DNA of 64,000 nucleotides from UBA1141 sp963665155 (GCA_963665155.2 OY761986.2:186001-250000), one strand, 5' to 3'; positions 1-10,957 are shown, counted from the stretch's first letter. Notes: generated by a model from the letters alone, not told the origin. Program-made: numbers and translations.

Positions 1-343
1 GAAGGGCTTTAGCGGTCTTAAGGTTGACCGTATGGTAGTCCTCTAGCTCCTCAGGCGGCTCCATATCCTCATAGGCGTCAATGACTTTCTTCAGTTCCTC
101 GACCATGTCGCCCCAAGTTTCAGTATCAGATTCATCAGAACGTGCCTCCCACTGCGCGCACCATTCCGCGTATTCGTCGATGGGGTCAACAATTGGAGTA
201 GACGTTGGAGCAGGTGTATCTGTAGGCTTTTGTCGTTTGTCGACTTTGTTTGGGAGGTGTTCTACAACTATCGCGGTGGGATTTTCTTGGGAGATTGCCT
301 CAGGGGCGCTAGACGTACAAGCCAATGTCATAGCGATTACTAG
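1..343 (-). pseudogene. Lipoprotein, 3' part of a gene split by IS701 copy 1
   Basis: The minus strand reads open from the IS junction to the window edge. It begins LVIAMTLACTSS, the end of a lipoprotein signal peptide with its lipobox cysteine, followed by a Pro/Thr-rich stretch (TDTPAPTSTP) and an acidic, helical region. The C-terminus lies outside the window. The 5' end of the gene is at 1797-1845, on the other side of the IS. Removing the IS and one CTAG copy joins the two parts in frame. The protein would be membrane-anchored on the outer face. I do not recognise the mature domain. Confidence 0.75.
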
Positions 344-1800
344 TATTACAACGTCAGTTAGTTTGATAGGATGACTGTGTAGCTGGAGAGGGAATAGGCA
401 GGTGAGGTGGGGATGTGGATGCGGCAGCTTTCGAGCAGGTGTACGGGTCATTTCGGGATTTTCACGCTTACTTCGCGCCGCTGTTTGGCCGCCGGGAGAC
501 GCGGGAGCACAGCGGTCATTATCTCCAGGCCCTGCTGGTACAGTCTGGGGAGCGGCGCAACGCTGAGAACCTGTCGGAGACGGTTCCGGGGTCAGCCCGA
601 GGGATGCAGCGGTTTCTCACCGATTCTCCCTGGGACGATGAGGTGATTATAGGACGGCTGCAGGAGTACCTGGGAACCCGGCTGGAGCATCCGGAAGGGG
701 TGTGGGTGCTGGACGGCAGCGACTTTCCCAAGCAGGGGAGGAAGTCGGTGGGAGTGGCCCGGCAGTACTGCGGGAGGCTGGGGAAGGTGGCCAACTGCCA
801 GGCGGGGATGTTCCTGGCCTATGTCAGCCCGTTGGGACGGGCATTGGTGGACAAGGGGCTGTATCTGCCCGAGAGTTGGACCTCGGACAAAGACCGGTGT
901 GAGGCGGCGGGTGTGCCGGAGGATAGGCAGGGCTACCGGTCCAAGACGGAGTTGGCCTTGGAGATGGTGGGGCGGGCGCAGGAGCGGGGCCACCTGAAGG
1001 CTGGATGGGTCGCGGCGGACGACGCCTTCGGGATGTCGCCGTCCTTCCGGGAGGGCCTGGCGGGGGATGTGGTACGTGCTGGACGTTCCGTCCGGCTTTA
1101 CGGTGTGGCCGCCGGAGCCTGCCTGGACCAGTGCGGAGTATCAGGGATTCGGGCGTCCCCGCAAACCCAGGCTGCGAGACGGTCAGCGCCGGACCATGGA
1201 GCAGCGCAGCGACGAGTTGCCGGAGGAGGCCTGGCGTGAGATTACGGTGGCCGAGGGAAGCCAGGGGCCACGCAGCTACCTTTTCAGCGCCCAGAGGGTG
1301 CGACCGACCAGCAGGCGCAAGCCCGGCGAAATCCACTGGGCCGTCTACCGCCGGAACCGGGACGGCAGCGAACCCCGCTACTACCTGTCCAATGCTCCGG
1401 AGGATACCCCGTTGGAGACCCTGGCATACGTGGGAGGCTCCCGTTGGCGTATAGAAACGGAGTTTGAGACGGAGAAAAGCGACGTAGGCCTGGACGAGTA
1501 CGAGACCCGCACCTGGGCTGGCTGGCATCACCACGTGGCCCTGTGCCTGCTGGGCGGAGCTTTTCTGCTGAGCCTGCAACAGGCTTGGGGGGAAAAAGAT
1601 GCCCCGGATCACGAGGCCGCAGGTCTACCGGGTGGTGCGGGAAATGCTGCCCCGGGAACGGTTCGGGCCAACCGAGTTGCTGCGGTGGCTTGAGGATACG
1701 CAGGACAGTAACGAACGGGCCAAACGCTCCCATGCCAAGCGCCGCGCCGCCATGCGGGCATCACCCCACATCCCTCCCTGAACTGACGTTGTAATACTAG
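340..1800 (+). mobile_element. IS701-family element, copy 1 (5-bp internal deletion)
   Basis: The ends are perfect inverted repeats, CTAGTATTACAACGTCAGTT and its complement. The outer CTAG is most likely the 4-bp target duplication, since the IS701 family duplicates YTAR. The body is then 344-1796. Two other copies in the window (19471-20936 and 25076-26541) are 5 bp longer. This copy lacks five bases near 1062, which shifts the transposase frame. It is inserted in the signal-peptide coding region of a lipoprotein gene. Confidence 0.9.
415..1781 (+). pseudogene. IS701-family DDE transposase, frameshifted
   Basis: The first 216 or so residues (415-1062) match the intact 427-residue transposase of the other two copies, including the stretch VWVLDGSDFPKQGRKSVGV around the first catalytic Asp. 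A 5-bp deletion near 1062 then moves the remainder (RWRIETEFETEKSDVGLDEY and onward) into another frame up to 1693. As in the other copies, a further 60-residue basic tail beginning MPRITRPQ lies in a third frame at 1599-1781. This copy should not make active transposase. Confidence 0.85.
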
Positions 1801-1845
1801 GACACTGATGGTCAAGACCCCGCAAGTTCGGGCTAAGGCGCACAT
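1797..1845 (-). pseudogene. Lipoprotein, 5' part (start codon and signal peptide)
   Basis: The ATG at 1845 follows AGGTGA with a 6-nt gap, a good ribosome binding site. It encodes MCALARTCGVLTISVL and then meets the CTAG of IS701 copy 1. Joined to 1-339 across a single CTAG it reads MCALARTCGVLTISVLVIAM followed by TLACTSS, a complete lipoprotein signal peptide. This confirms both the IS boundary and the 4-bp duplication. Confidence 0.75.
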
Positions 1846-1930
1846 TTCTATTCACCTATATGTGAGAAGGGGAGACTGCAACAACAGACCTCGCCCAAAT
1901 TTCCTTGTCGGCCCGCCGGGCGATGGGACC

Positions 1931-2224
1931 TCAATGGGGATTGTCACTGGTCTGTAGCCAACCGCTTTCCCATCTAGCTGGCTTTGCAAGAAGGAAGCTA
2001 TTCTCATCTAGGTCGGACTTCACCTGCTGAAACGTGCCATCCCCCCGACTCTGGTAGTCGGTTCTCGTGTTCGCATCTTTTCGAACGAACGCATCGCGGA
2101 GGCTGACCGGTCTGATTTCGCGGGTGTCCTTGAATTCCATCCAGAGCATATTGCCGTGGTCCCAGCAGAAGTGCTTCAAGAGCCATTGAGGAACCTCGTG
2201 ATGCCGTTCAGACCGTGTCCTCAT
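1931..2224 (-). CDS. DUF4238-like protein, N-terminal fragment
   Basis: The ORF encodes about 97 residues starting MRTRSERHHEVPQWLLKHF. The H-H-x-V-P-Q-x-x-L-K-x-F pattern is the N-terminal hallmark of DUF4238 proteins, which are normally around 250-350 residues and often occur in defence or mobile regions. The ATG at 2224 is preferred over upstream codons because GAGAGG lies about 8 nt before it. The protein stops after about a third of the usual length, so it is probably truncated. The function of the family is not established. Confidence 0.55.
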   Translation of the reverse strand: MRTRSERHHEVPQWLLKHFCWDHGNMLWMEFKDTREIRPVSLRDAFVRKDANTRTDYQSRGDGTFQQVKSDLDENSFLLAKPARWESGWLQTSDNPH

Positions 2225-2506
2225 GCGGATATCCTCTCGTAGCGGAGTGGGGACCGAGTCACCTGCATCATGCAGCACAGCCGGGACGCTCCCAGTCGGA
2301 CCCGGTAGCGGTCGTCAAGGCCGGAGCCGTACTCGCCTTCAATTTATCACGCCCAAGAAGACACTCATCCGCTCGACTTGAGAGGAATAGCCAGCTCGCC
2401 GATTTGCGGACAAGGCAATGCGCAAGACTTCCCCGCCCTTGACAGTTGCCCTTGGTTTAGGAGCGGGACTCTCCGTTAGCTACTTGTCTGAATTTCCGGG
2501 TCCACC

Positions 2507-3130
2507 TCAGTTGGAGAGCTTCCAGGCCAGCACGTGCCGGCTGTGCCAGTCCATGATGGCCACCAGGTACAGGAAGCCCTTCGCCATGGGGATGTAGGTG
2601 ATGTCCGCGGCCCAGACCTGGTCGACCCGATTAACCTCCACTCCCTTCAGCAGATAGGGAAAGATCCGGTGTCCCGGCGCTGGTTTGCTGGTGTTGGGAC
2701 GCCGGTAGATGGCTTCTACACCCATCAACCGCATCAGCCTTCGAACCCTTTTTCGGCTCACCAGATAGCCCTGTTGCAGCAGCCAGGCCTTCATCTTCCT
2801 GGAGCCGTAGAAGGGGGGTCTTCAAATACTGACGGTCCATCAGGGCCATCAACTCCAGGTCTTCTGCCCTGGTCGGTACCGACCGGTAGTACACCGAGGC
2901 CCGGCTGACGTCCAGCAGGATACATTGACGCACCAAAGACAGCTGCTGGTGGTCTCGGTCTATCATGGCTCGCCGTATGCTGCGACTCATAGACCGGACC
3001 TTTCCGACAAAACATCGCGTTCCACCTTCAGCTGGCCGATGTGCCGGTAGAGGTGGTTAATCTGAGCTTCCTTGGCTTTCTCCTGGGATTTCTGATTGGT
3101 GGCAAATAGCTCCGGGGCTCCTTCCACCAT
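2507..3130 (-). pseudogene. IS3-family element remnant (OrfA tail and broken OrfB)
   Basis: On the minus strand the end of an OrfA (LYRHIGQLKVERDVLSERSGL) overlaps the start of an OrfB by ATGA at 2987-2990. OrfB begins MSRSIRRAMIDRDHQQLSLV, shifts frame near 2810, and resumes as MKAWLLQQGYLVSRKRVRRL through the first catalytic motif (VDQVWAADITYIPMAKGFLY). It stops at 2507, before the DDE domain is complete. No clean inverted repeats are visible. This is an old, inactive copy, unrelated to the intact IS3 at 11044. Confidence 0.85.
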
Positions 3131-3477
3131 CCATCGAGTTCTCTACAAACCATATGGAAGGCGGCGGGTGGTACACTTTTCAAGCGCCTCTCCTCAACGC
3201 TCAACCCCGCCTCGCCGGTACATTATCTCTCCGCCGTTTACAAATGCACCGCAATGTGAGAATGTTGGACCGTTGCCCGTCGGCAAAATGCGTCTGGCAG
3301 GGCGATTTCTGTATCCAGTCCACCAAATGGGGCTAAGAGATCGACGATGATGGAAGGAATAACACCCCTGAATCTTCGGAATGGCATCTCCGACCGCGAT
3401 ACTGGATCCCTCCGTTGGCCTAAGGAGGGCCGCCACAGAAATCGTGCGGGGTTCAGGCGCTCCCCACATAGCCAAGA
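3131..3477. other. Intergenic, no supported gene
   Basis: This spacer lies between the IS3 remnant and the HamA-like gene. Short ORFs exist on both strands but none shows a recognisable domain or a convincing ribosome binding site. Confidence 0.5.
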
Positions 3478-4266
3478 GTGGGCGTCATTTTTCATCAGAG
3501 TAACTTTCTCTTGACCGTTCCCAGTGGGGAAAACTCTTACCAGCTTACCGCGGGCTCTTGCACAGGGGTCGGCGTAGAATGGACCGATGCTCAACTAGAC
3601 GAAGCATTAGGAGGGCCCGTAGCTGAGATTCTTTTTGATGACGTTGGAACAGCGGATATCGCAGCTATTCTGGCCCCGCTCGCGAATACCCCTTTCGCAC
3701 AAGAGAGTGTGAGGCGCATATTGAGCATCCCGGAACAATTAGAAGATTGGCGAGTCGGAGAAGCGATTGCAGAAACTTACCTTTTGGGGCATCGTGCCTG
3801 CTACATCCCTTGGCCAGATGGACGGGATGAACGAAAGAGCGGATCGAGTCTCCCCGGTGCAGACCTAGTCGGTTTTGGGAACGACACCAAAGGCGCTTGC
3901 TTTGCATTTGGCGAGGTAAAGACGTCGCGCCAGAACCAGTATCCACCTGGGGTTGTCTTCGGCCGTGCCGGGCTGAAACAACAGTTGGAGGACCTGCGCG
4001 ACCAAAAATCCATCACAGACAACCTAATGAAATATTTGGGCCACCGTGCCAAGACTGCCCCTTGGCGTCCCAGTTATCAAGCGGCTAGTCGCCGCTACCT
4101 TATTAATAGCTCAGATATTCACATATACGGTGTTCTTATCAGAGATGTCGAGCCCAATGAGGACGACCTACGCACTCGAGTTCAAGGGCTCAGTAAGGAT
4201 TGCCCACAAGAAACATCAATAGAACTCTGGCTATATATTTGCCGTCCAGCAGTATCAAGGGCATAG
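3478..4266 (+). CDS. HamA-like nuclease (Hachiman-type, DUF1837-like)
   Basis: The reading frame encodes up to 262 residues. It has the pattern GADLVGFGND followed by FAFGEVKTS, which fits the D...ExK core of a PD-(D/E)XK nuclease, preceded by a helical VGEAIAETYLLGHRACY segment. A large helicase gene follows 36 bp downstream on the same strand. This order matches the two-gene Hachiman anti-phage system, in which HamA is a nuclease effector and HamB a DNA-sensing helicase. The true start is uncertain, because the ORF opens with a GTG without a clear ribosome binding site. The HamA name is inferred from motif and context. It may be an orphan now, as its partner is broken. Confidence 0.55.
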   Translation: MGVIFHQSNFLLTVPSGENSYQLTAGSCTGVGVEWTDAQLDEALGGPVAEILFDDVGTADIAAILAPLANTPFAQESVRRILSIPEQLEDWRVGEAIAETYLLGHRACYIPWPDGRDERKSGSSLPGADLVGFGNDTKGACFAFGEVKTSRQNQYPPGVVFGRAGLKQQLEDLRDQKSITDNLMKYLGHRAKTAPWRPSYQAASRRYLINSSDIHIYGVLIRDVEPNEDDLRTRVQGLSKDCPQETSIELWLYICRPAVSRA

Positions 4267-4302
4267 GCGACCGGGCGATCGCGAAACGGACAGGGGCGCA
4301 AG

Positions 4303-5402
4303 ATGAGCTTCTCTTCCGCGTCGTTAGAAAGTTTGAAATCGCACTGGGCGCTGTCAACCGTCGGCGCAGAGAATTTGGCTCGGTCAGAAGAGTTGGTCAA
4401 CCAACGGTTGGCACAGCGGGCCCTCGGGCATCAGATTTCCTTTAATTTTGCAGAGGATGCGGAAGACGACGAGCTGTTGGAAAAAACAGCCTTGGCCTAC
4501 GAATTGGCAGCTATTGAGGGCTTAGATGAGTTGAGCCGCCCGGCTGGAGGCGACGATGCCTTACGAGAACAGGCAGCCGCCGCTGCATTTCGTGCGTTTG
4601 AAATACGTAGGCTCCTAAACGTCCCCGAAGATATTAGCGGCCGAATGTTTTTGTACTCCACCTTTCGGCTTTGGCGTATTGCGGAGATCGCGGACCGGAT
4701 ATCCGGCGGTGGTACAAAGAGAGCGCTGACGCGTTAATCGTCCCTGGCGTTGATGATGTCGAGTGGGACCGGAGGCTGTTGTACCGCCTTTTCGAGTGCT
4801 GGATTAGCCTGTTCAGGAAAGACGGCTGGAATGACCTAAGCCGGATCAGCGGCATAGTCGCAGGTTTGCGGGATGACCAAGAATTCCACGAAACCCAACG
4901 ACTTCAAAACGAATCTCAGCCGGACGCTCGCGCAGTTGCTTTACGTCTCGTGGCACTGTACCACTGGGCCAAAGCTACTGAAGTCATAGCTTCGTATGTG
5001 TTGCAAGGGGGTTCAAGTAATCCGTTTGGTCAAATTGACCAGCATTTCGAAGCCGGGGTCAAAGCAGCCTCTGCGTCCGGGGACGTCCAACACGAACTCA
5101 TCCTACGGTGGCTGCACACTGCCGGCCGCATCATGGTTACGAATTCTTTGTGGTGGGCAACACGAGCGGTCAATCCCAAGACCACTGAATTCGTCCGTAC
5201 CCTGACCTCACGGGAATCCCGATCCATGTTCGAGCTTTTGCCTCCACAGAGCGCTGCGTTATTGGAGCAAGGGCTTCTTGACCAAGCCAAAACCGCTATA
5301 GTGGTGGATTTGCCGACGTCAGGAGGTAAAACCCTCCTGGCACAGTTCCGCATTCTACAAGCCCTAAACCAATTCGCTGACGATAAGGGTTGGGTAGCTG
5401 TA
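4303..5402 (+). pseudogene. HamB-like DEAD/DEAH helicase, frameshifted and truncated
   Basis: The N-terminal part (4303 to about 4645) is helical and unrecognised. A one-base difference in the T5 run at 4645-4649 moves the frame. The continuation reads FVLHLSALAYCGDRGPDIRR and runs to the helicase Walker A motif (VVDLPTSGGKTLLAQFRI). Homology ends at GWVAV near 5402, where the next residues would normally be the APTRAL motif Ia. There the sequence switches to the antisense of another gene. Motifs II to VI are missing, so the helicase cannot work. Confidence 0.6.
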
Positions 5403-8400
5403 CGAGTTCGTCTGCAGGTTGGGTACGGCTTGAGTTCGTGCGAGTGGGATCGCTGGAATCCCCGGTCCCTCCAGAGGAAGGAGGAATGGGGCCGGGGCTA
5501 GGGGAGTTCTTAGAGGGGTCCGGGATAGGAAGTGGATGGCTTCCTGTTGTGGACGTTAAATCGCCCGAATTATCCGGTTCATCTATTTCTGGTTCATCTT
5601 GAGGCTCATCTTCCTCAGGGATTAACCTGGGGTTCCTTTCCCTCAGTTCCATCTTGTAAGCGCGTTGAAGCGCTGAGCCCAAGTATTGTTGTGGTTGCTC
5701 AAATATTAGATCAGCTATGACATCGAAGAAGCTCTCCTCTATGTCCGGGCCTGATCTCAACCAGATTGTTTCGGATTCCCGGTCAAGTCTGCCCGCTGTC
5801 TCGACGGGGGATTCCCTACGGGCCAACCGGTACTTGGCGGTAACGGTATCGGCCACTTTGGCGAACTTGATGACGAAGAGGTGTTCGCGCCAATTGGACC
5901 TCAATTTGTTCTGGCTCTTGTTGATGCCCAGCCGATCGAGACGTTTGGGCAACTGCAGCCCCCTTGCTCCGGACTTGAGAGCGTCCAGGGCCTGCAAGAA
6001 GTACAAGGGGGGCTCTCCCGTATTTCCTTCGCCGGTTACGCTGACCGGTTCCCTGGCTAACTCCTTCAAAGATTGTAGTCCCAGCCCCATTAACTCGGAG
6101 GTGATTGGCTCTCTCACCCCGCGGCTTTCCACTATGGCCAGCTCTGCCGGCCGGGTGCCCTCGCTCCCTCTGATCCGGTCCTGGAGAGGTTCAAAATCGG
6201 GAATGACGACCCGGGCACCTCTTTTCGTAGCCTCCCCTGTCGTAACTAAGCGGATTAGTCCATCGCTGCCTTCGACTGGGATAAAGGGTAACGCCGGGTA
6301 AGTTGATCCCCATGAACATGGGCCAGATCTGTGCTGGATATGACGAAGAATCTGGGGCGTGTGAATAGCTATGGTCTCTGATGGTTGCAATCGAAGCCAT
6401 TCAAAAAAATGACGGGACGACGACTGGTCCGGCTCCCCTGCTACGATCCCGACATCCTTGTAAATTTGCTGAACTTCGGAGTTGATGCCGCTGAGTGGAA
6501 TTCGCGTTTTCCATGAACCCCAGAAATCCCTTTGTCCGCGTAATGCTAGTTGACTCGGAGAGTAAAGGGTTTCCCCCACCGGGATGCAGGGCAAGTCGCT
6601 TATTCGGTCGGGTGAGGCACCTTCATTATTTGACTGCTTGACGTACGCTTGAAGTCTCTGTACGTATGCATCGGTCCTGTCGCTGTCCTCTCGAAGAGCG
6701 TCCTCTATTTGGGATGAACTGGGTTCGGACCTGGCGGCCCACCCGAAAACGCGATCCAGGATCGAATCGCAGCGATCGATTACGTGCCTTGCGGGTAAAT
6801 GAAGAAAGACGGTGGTGTCTTTGCACCTTACTAGCTCAGCAGGGTTCTTCAAAAAGCCTTCACCATCCAGGGCAACCCCGTATTCCTCGCTCAGTTCTTC
6901 CAGCGCGTCCTTCAATGGAGATGCGGCAGCCAGGACGCTGAGGTCGGCTTCAAAATTACGGAAGTCCTTCTTCTCTTCACGAGACAGGGCCCGGTCTCGA
7001 GGAAAGGTTGCCAAGCGAGCTGTCAGGAATTCGTCAACCTCCTCAATTCTGGGCACCCTTCTCAGAGTGAGGGCACCTCTTCCCTTGGTCTTCACGATTC
7101 CAGACCGCTGGATCTCTGCCGAGGGCCGGTCTAAAGCATTTCCCATGACGGACGCGATGCGCCTGTCGGCGGGCTCGCACAGTTCATCTAACCTGCGCGG
7201 ACATTCTGAAGTGTTCGGCCACACCGGGAGCATTGCCAGCCTGCGCAGTGTCCGGGGCTTCAATTGCCTCCAGTTCCCGCGAAGCCAGTGCCAAAACGAT
7301 TTTCGCTGATCGGCAGTCGCGTTCTCCAAGTCGGCTTGGTTGAGATAGTTGTCAATAGTGAACGGCTTCGGCTTCCAACCTCGCCTGCGAAGCAGCCGGT
7401 GGTCTCCCAGGGCATGATGCAAGATCGGTCCGACTTTTCTGTTCTGTAGACCGGAGGGGAGTATCGATCCGCTGTAGAGTGTTTTAAGCTGGCGGAGTTC
7501 GGAATTTGAATCCGGAAGATGGACGTTCTCGATTACTTGTTCTTCAGCTTCTAACCCGCCGTTCTGGGTGGCTAGGTAGGCCACATCCAAGTATTTCCTG
7601 GCGGTGGCCGCACTGCTGATGGAGCTCTTCCATTCGGATTCATCTTTCCAACGAAATATGCAATCCTCTTCCTGGTACTGAAGACGGGCGATAACATCGT
7701 TCTCGTCGAAAGTAATCAAGGGATCTATGAAACGGTTTTTCGCTAGGCACCTAAGGACGGCTGGGGGGACTGATTTGTCAATTTGGTCCTCGCTTTCTGG
7801 ACATAGCTCGGACAGAACAGGTGACAACCGTTCCTCATCCCACGTAAATGCGGGAACCAGGATCGACTTCATGCCGCCGGATGGGTTTCGCCTTGGCCCG
7901 AGGAAAGCCCGGTTGCGGAGGGCTGGTCCCTTATTTGAGGCCGCAGGCCTTCGCCGCTGTCGCGGCGACCTGGACCTCGGTTGCAGGGGGATGGCCTTCC
8001 TTTGGATAGCCCGTCTCAAGATGTCTAGTGTCGAGTCATCGTTTGGCTGGTCCTGGGAAACATACAATTCCATCACCCTGGCACCGTGGCGAGGAATCAG
8101 GTAACAGGCCATAATGTCAACGAGGGCCCCGCGGCAGGCGTCATCAATATGGGCGTTTAGGGGATCTTGCCCAGCCACGCCGTGTCTTTCCCCGTCGGAC
8201 CGATAGGGGCCGGAGAGATGCACGCCCAAACGGGAAAGAGCCGAATCTGCGGTGCCTGAATATCCGATGGGATATCGCCGGGCTCCTCTGACGGCGGCCG
8301 GTCGTCCGTGTCTATCGGTAACCCAGGCTATTTCCATTCTGAAGGTCCTCTTTTCCGGTTGGAAAAACTCCGGAATCTCCGGTTTGATTCCCTTGGGAAC

Positions 8401-8895
8401 GGGCCCCCTGAACGTGCAAGCCTGCTCGTACAAAGTTTCTGACCTTACCGTATTGACGTAGGAAGACACCTCGCATTCTCTGCTGAAAAGGGTGAACCCT
8501 GCTCGGCCTTTTCCAGCAACCGTCTTAGGTCTTTTCGCTCTCCACTTGAGTTCCACCCTACCGAGCTTATGGTGGTTCAAGCTAAGCGTGTATTGGTCCC
8601 GAACCCCAGGGCACACTACGCCCATCAATCTGCCGGGAAGCCCGTGACAAGCTTCCAGGAAAAGCCCGTCGATATATCCCTCAGCCGCCGGGTCAAGCTC
8701 GAAAGGCTCTCCTTTGGACACATTGAGTTTCTTTGTTCGGTACGGCACCTCCACGGAGCATCCCGCGGAAGGAGCACTTTCGTCGACTTCGGGACATGGC
8801 AGAGTGCCGGGCGAGGGATGGGAATTGGGTCCGTCCTTGTACAGGGTTTGAACCATCCTCAGTCCGTCGGAACGGAGCATTTGGTTAGTTCCCAA
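5296..8895 (-). pseudogene. Sacsin/NOV-like giant protein lacking its ATPase N-terminus and its C-terminus
   Basis: A long open frame on the minus strand is related to sacsin-type HSP90-like ATPase proteins, which often carry a C-terminal DUF3883 domain. Typical pieces are GYSGTADSALSRLGVHLSGP, LRRLAMLPVWPNTSECPRRL and the late motif ESFFDVIADLIFEQPQQYL, followed by an acidic, Pro/Ser-rich linker. The ATP-binding GHKL domain expected before residue 50 is absent. The last residues (from about QLPNPYRQ) are antisense of the HamB-like gene, so the frame beyond 5402 is accidental. Several members of this group occur in defence islands. The gene looks deleted at both ends. Confidence 0.55.
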
Positions 8896-8957
8896 GCTAG
8901 TGGCATCCCAGCTTCAAAAGAAGCACCGGCCCCGAGTAGCAAACCCGCTAGTCCCAT
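8859..8957 (-). pseudogene. Start of a SIR2-like gene (32 residues)
   Basis: An ATG at 8957 is preceded by AAGGAGG and directly follows the TAA of the DUF262 fragment. It encodes GLLLGAGASFEAGMPLAWEL and then meets a stop. GAGAS-x-E-A-G-x-P is the nucleotide-binding loop at the N-terminus of SIR2-like NADase domains common in defence systems. The rest of the gene is gone, replaced by the sacsin-like frame. Confidence 0.5.
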
Positions 8958-9257
8958 TTAACGCCTCCTTGATTGGTTGTGCCATCCAAGGGCTTTGTCG
9001 TGAATTGGCCCGAGTTCCTGGCAGTGTGAGTCGTTGTGCTGACGGTTTTCCCGAACGAAGTCGTACCAACGGTATCGATCGGAATTCTGGGCCTCTACCC
9101 TCAAGAGCATGAGGTTGCCAGATGGGTAGCCCCACATCACATCGTTAAATAGATTTCGTACTTGCTCCGGCCGCCGGTTCCTGTAATTGTGCCACCCTGT
9201 TGGTGAATTCGTGTTCTTCCGTTTGAATGCGCTGGGAACCGAATGAGCGGAGAACAA
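8958..9257 (-). pseudogene. DUF262 (GmrSD-like) fragment
   Basis: The frame contains RRPEQVRNLFNDVMWGYPSG followed by NLMLLRVEAQ and YRWYDFVRENRQHND. This corresponds to the N-terminal part of DUF262 proteins, in which a Q-V-x-x-L-x-D-x-x-x-G-Y-P-x-G pattern is followed by an aromatic-rich F-x-R-x-Y region. The catalytic and DUF1524 parts are missing. It is one more piece of the decayed defence cluster. Confidence 0.5.
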
Positions 9258-10162
9258 CCACGTTGTTCACTTGCTGTATTCACGAGAACCTAAAGGAATA
9301 GTCTTTCAATAACGGGACCCGATGGTAAGGACTTCAATCGGGAGTGCTAGCCCTTATTTTAAACCCATCTCTACCAGTACGAATAATTGCGTGATCAGGT
9401 TCGTGATCGGACTAGGCGACCTTCGTGCATTGTCTTTTTCGTAGATGACCAGAGCCACCAAGCCGGAAATCATTTAGGCTGGATGCTAAAGGGGCAGCTC
9501 GGCTCCAGCATTTCTGGGTTACGCCATGCCTTCCCCAAGGGACCAACCCGTTCGAGCAACTACTGCTAGGACACCCACAGGGGCACATTGACCCTGGCGC
9601 GCTCCATCTCCCGGCGCGCCACACCCAGGAAGTTCCCTTCGACCAGGTAGTCGTCGAAGACCACCAGCACCGGATTCGCCGTGCTTCGGCCTTCGCAACC
9701 ACGGTTTAGGGAGTTGGTATATCTTGTTGCGACAGCCGCAGACAACTTGCGACAGCCGCAGACAACGTTGAGAGGTTGTCCCACCGAGCGGACGGTGCAG
9801 CATACCCAGCGGTTCGTCCAGAGGTTGTTGCTGAAACCGAAGTGATAATCCCTCTAGCCGACACTGAGGGGTTGGTCTGTTTTTCCAAGGCGGTTGGCTC
9901 CATTCTAGATAAACTGGAGTTAACCAAGACGGAATCCCTTTCCCTAGAAATCTGGCCGGAAACCCCGATTCTCTCCAAACCGTCGTTTTCATAACGTCTA
10001 TTATCGATGATATAGCGGGTGTTTCAACGTAATACATGTACTACTGTGCCGTCTTCTAGCCGCCCAACGGGATGCGCTACTGCGGAAATTGGTGTCGGGG
10101 GAGGTGTCTCCAAGGATGGACGGCAGCAAACCGGATTTAGCGTATGCTCAGGAGCAAGTATC
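9258..10162. other. Non-coding stretch with one possible gene scrap
   Basis: No intact gene is visible. A minus-strand frame at 9566-9784 contains NPVLVVFDDYLVEGNFLG, which vaguely resembles a phosphoribosyltransferase-type D-D loop, but nothing around it supports this. A perfect 20-bp tandem duplication (unit TTGCGACAGCCGCAGACAAC) is at 9727-9766. Confidence 0.4.
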
Positions 10163-10957
10163 ATGACCACCTTAGTTGGAATTCACGCAAAGCTCCTCCG
10201 AGCGGAGCATCAAATAAGCTGGATAACGGACGAATCCCACAAGCTTTGCGCAGACATCCAGCAGTCAATTGTCAGGGAAGTGCATGAAGACATTGACAAG
10301 CAGGTCTGGGTATATCGCGGCGAGATGCGCAGACCTCCTGTTGAGTGGTCGATCATCGTCGGAGAAATCTTGTACAACCTGCGCTCCGCTCTCGATCATC
10401 TCGTTTGGCAGTTGGTGCTCGCAAACGGACAAAATCCTGGGCGACACAACGAGTTCCCAATTGTGCTAAACCACGAAAGTTGGGGGCAAACGAGGGGCAG
10501 GGCTTTGAAGGGTGTCAGCCAAAGGCATGAGGCGATGATCGGCTTCTTGCAACCGTACAACGCAGGAATCGGTATTCAATTCGATATTGGCATGCTCAAG
10601 GTCCTCAATGATCTAGGCAACAAAGAAAAACACAGGCACTTAGTTCTCGCGATGATAGTCTCAAGAGGGATTGAACCGCTTGACTCTCAACTCGATGATA
10701 TGAGTGCAAGGCCGCCATTTAGGGGTTCGCTCATTACCGGGAGGATTGAAACCGGCAAAGTCTTGCTCGAATTAAACAATGCGAATATGGATATCGTGCC
10801 CTCTTTTAAAGTCGACGTAGGTTTTGCAAACATAGACCTACCTGGAAGGACACTTCCACACATCCTGGACAAATGCCTTAGTACCGTTAAGGGATCTGTA
10901 GAATTTCTCACGACGCCGATGGGGGATGGCTTGGCTGAACCCCAAAGCATTCCATGA
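10163..10957 (+). CDS. Conserved hypothetical protein upstream of an hsdR stub
   Basis: The ATG at 10163 follows AGGAG with an 8-nt gap and gives a 264-residue soluble protein. I do not assign a family. The most distinctive segment is GEILYNLRSALDHLVWQLVL, a helical N-L-R-x-A-L-D-H-x-x-W pattern seen in uncharacterised proteins, some annotated as HEPN-like. A second segment, LNDLGNKEKHRHLV, is also conserved-looking. The stop overlaps the ATG of an hsdR fragment by 4 bp (ATGA), so it was probably cotranscribed with a type I restriction gene. A defence-related role is only inferred from this context. Confidence 0.55.
   Translation: MTTLVGIHAKLLRAEHQISWITDESHKLCADIQQSIVREVHEDIDKQVWVYRGEMRRPPVEWSIIVGEILYNLRSALDHLVWQLVLANGQNPGRHNEFPIVLNHESWGQTRGRALKGVSQRHEAMIGFLQPYNAGIGIQFDIGMLKVLNDLGNKEKHRHLVLAMIVSRGIEPLDSQLDDMSARPPFRGSLITGRIETGKVLLELNNANMDIVPSFKVDVGFANIDLPGRTLPHILDKCLSTVKGSVEFLTTPMGDGLAEPQSIP

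Noticed and set aside
9566..9784. Possible ComF/phosphoribosyltransferase fragment
   Set aside because: Only a short VLVVFDDYLVEG stretch is suggestive. No second motif or upstream continuation was found.
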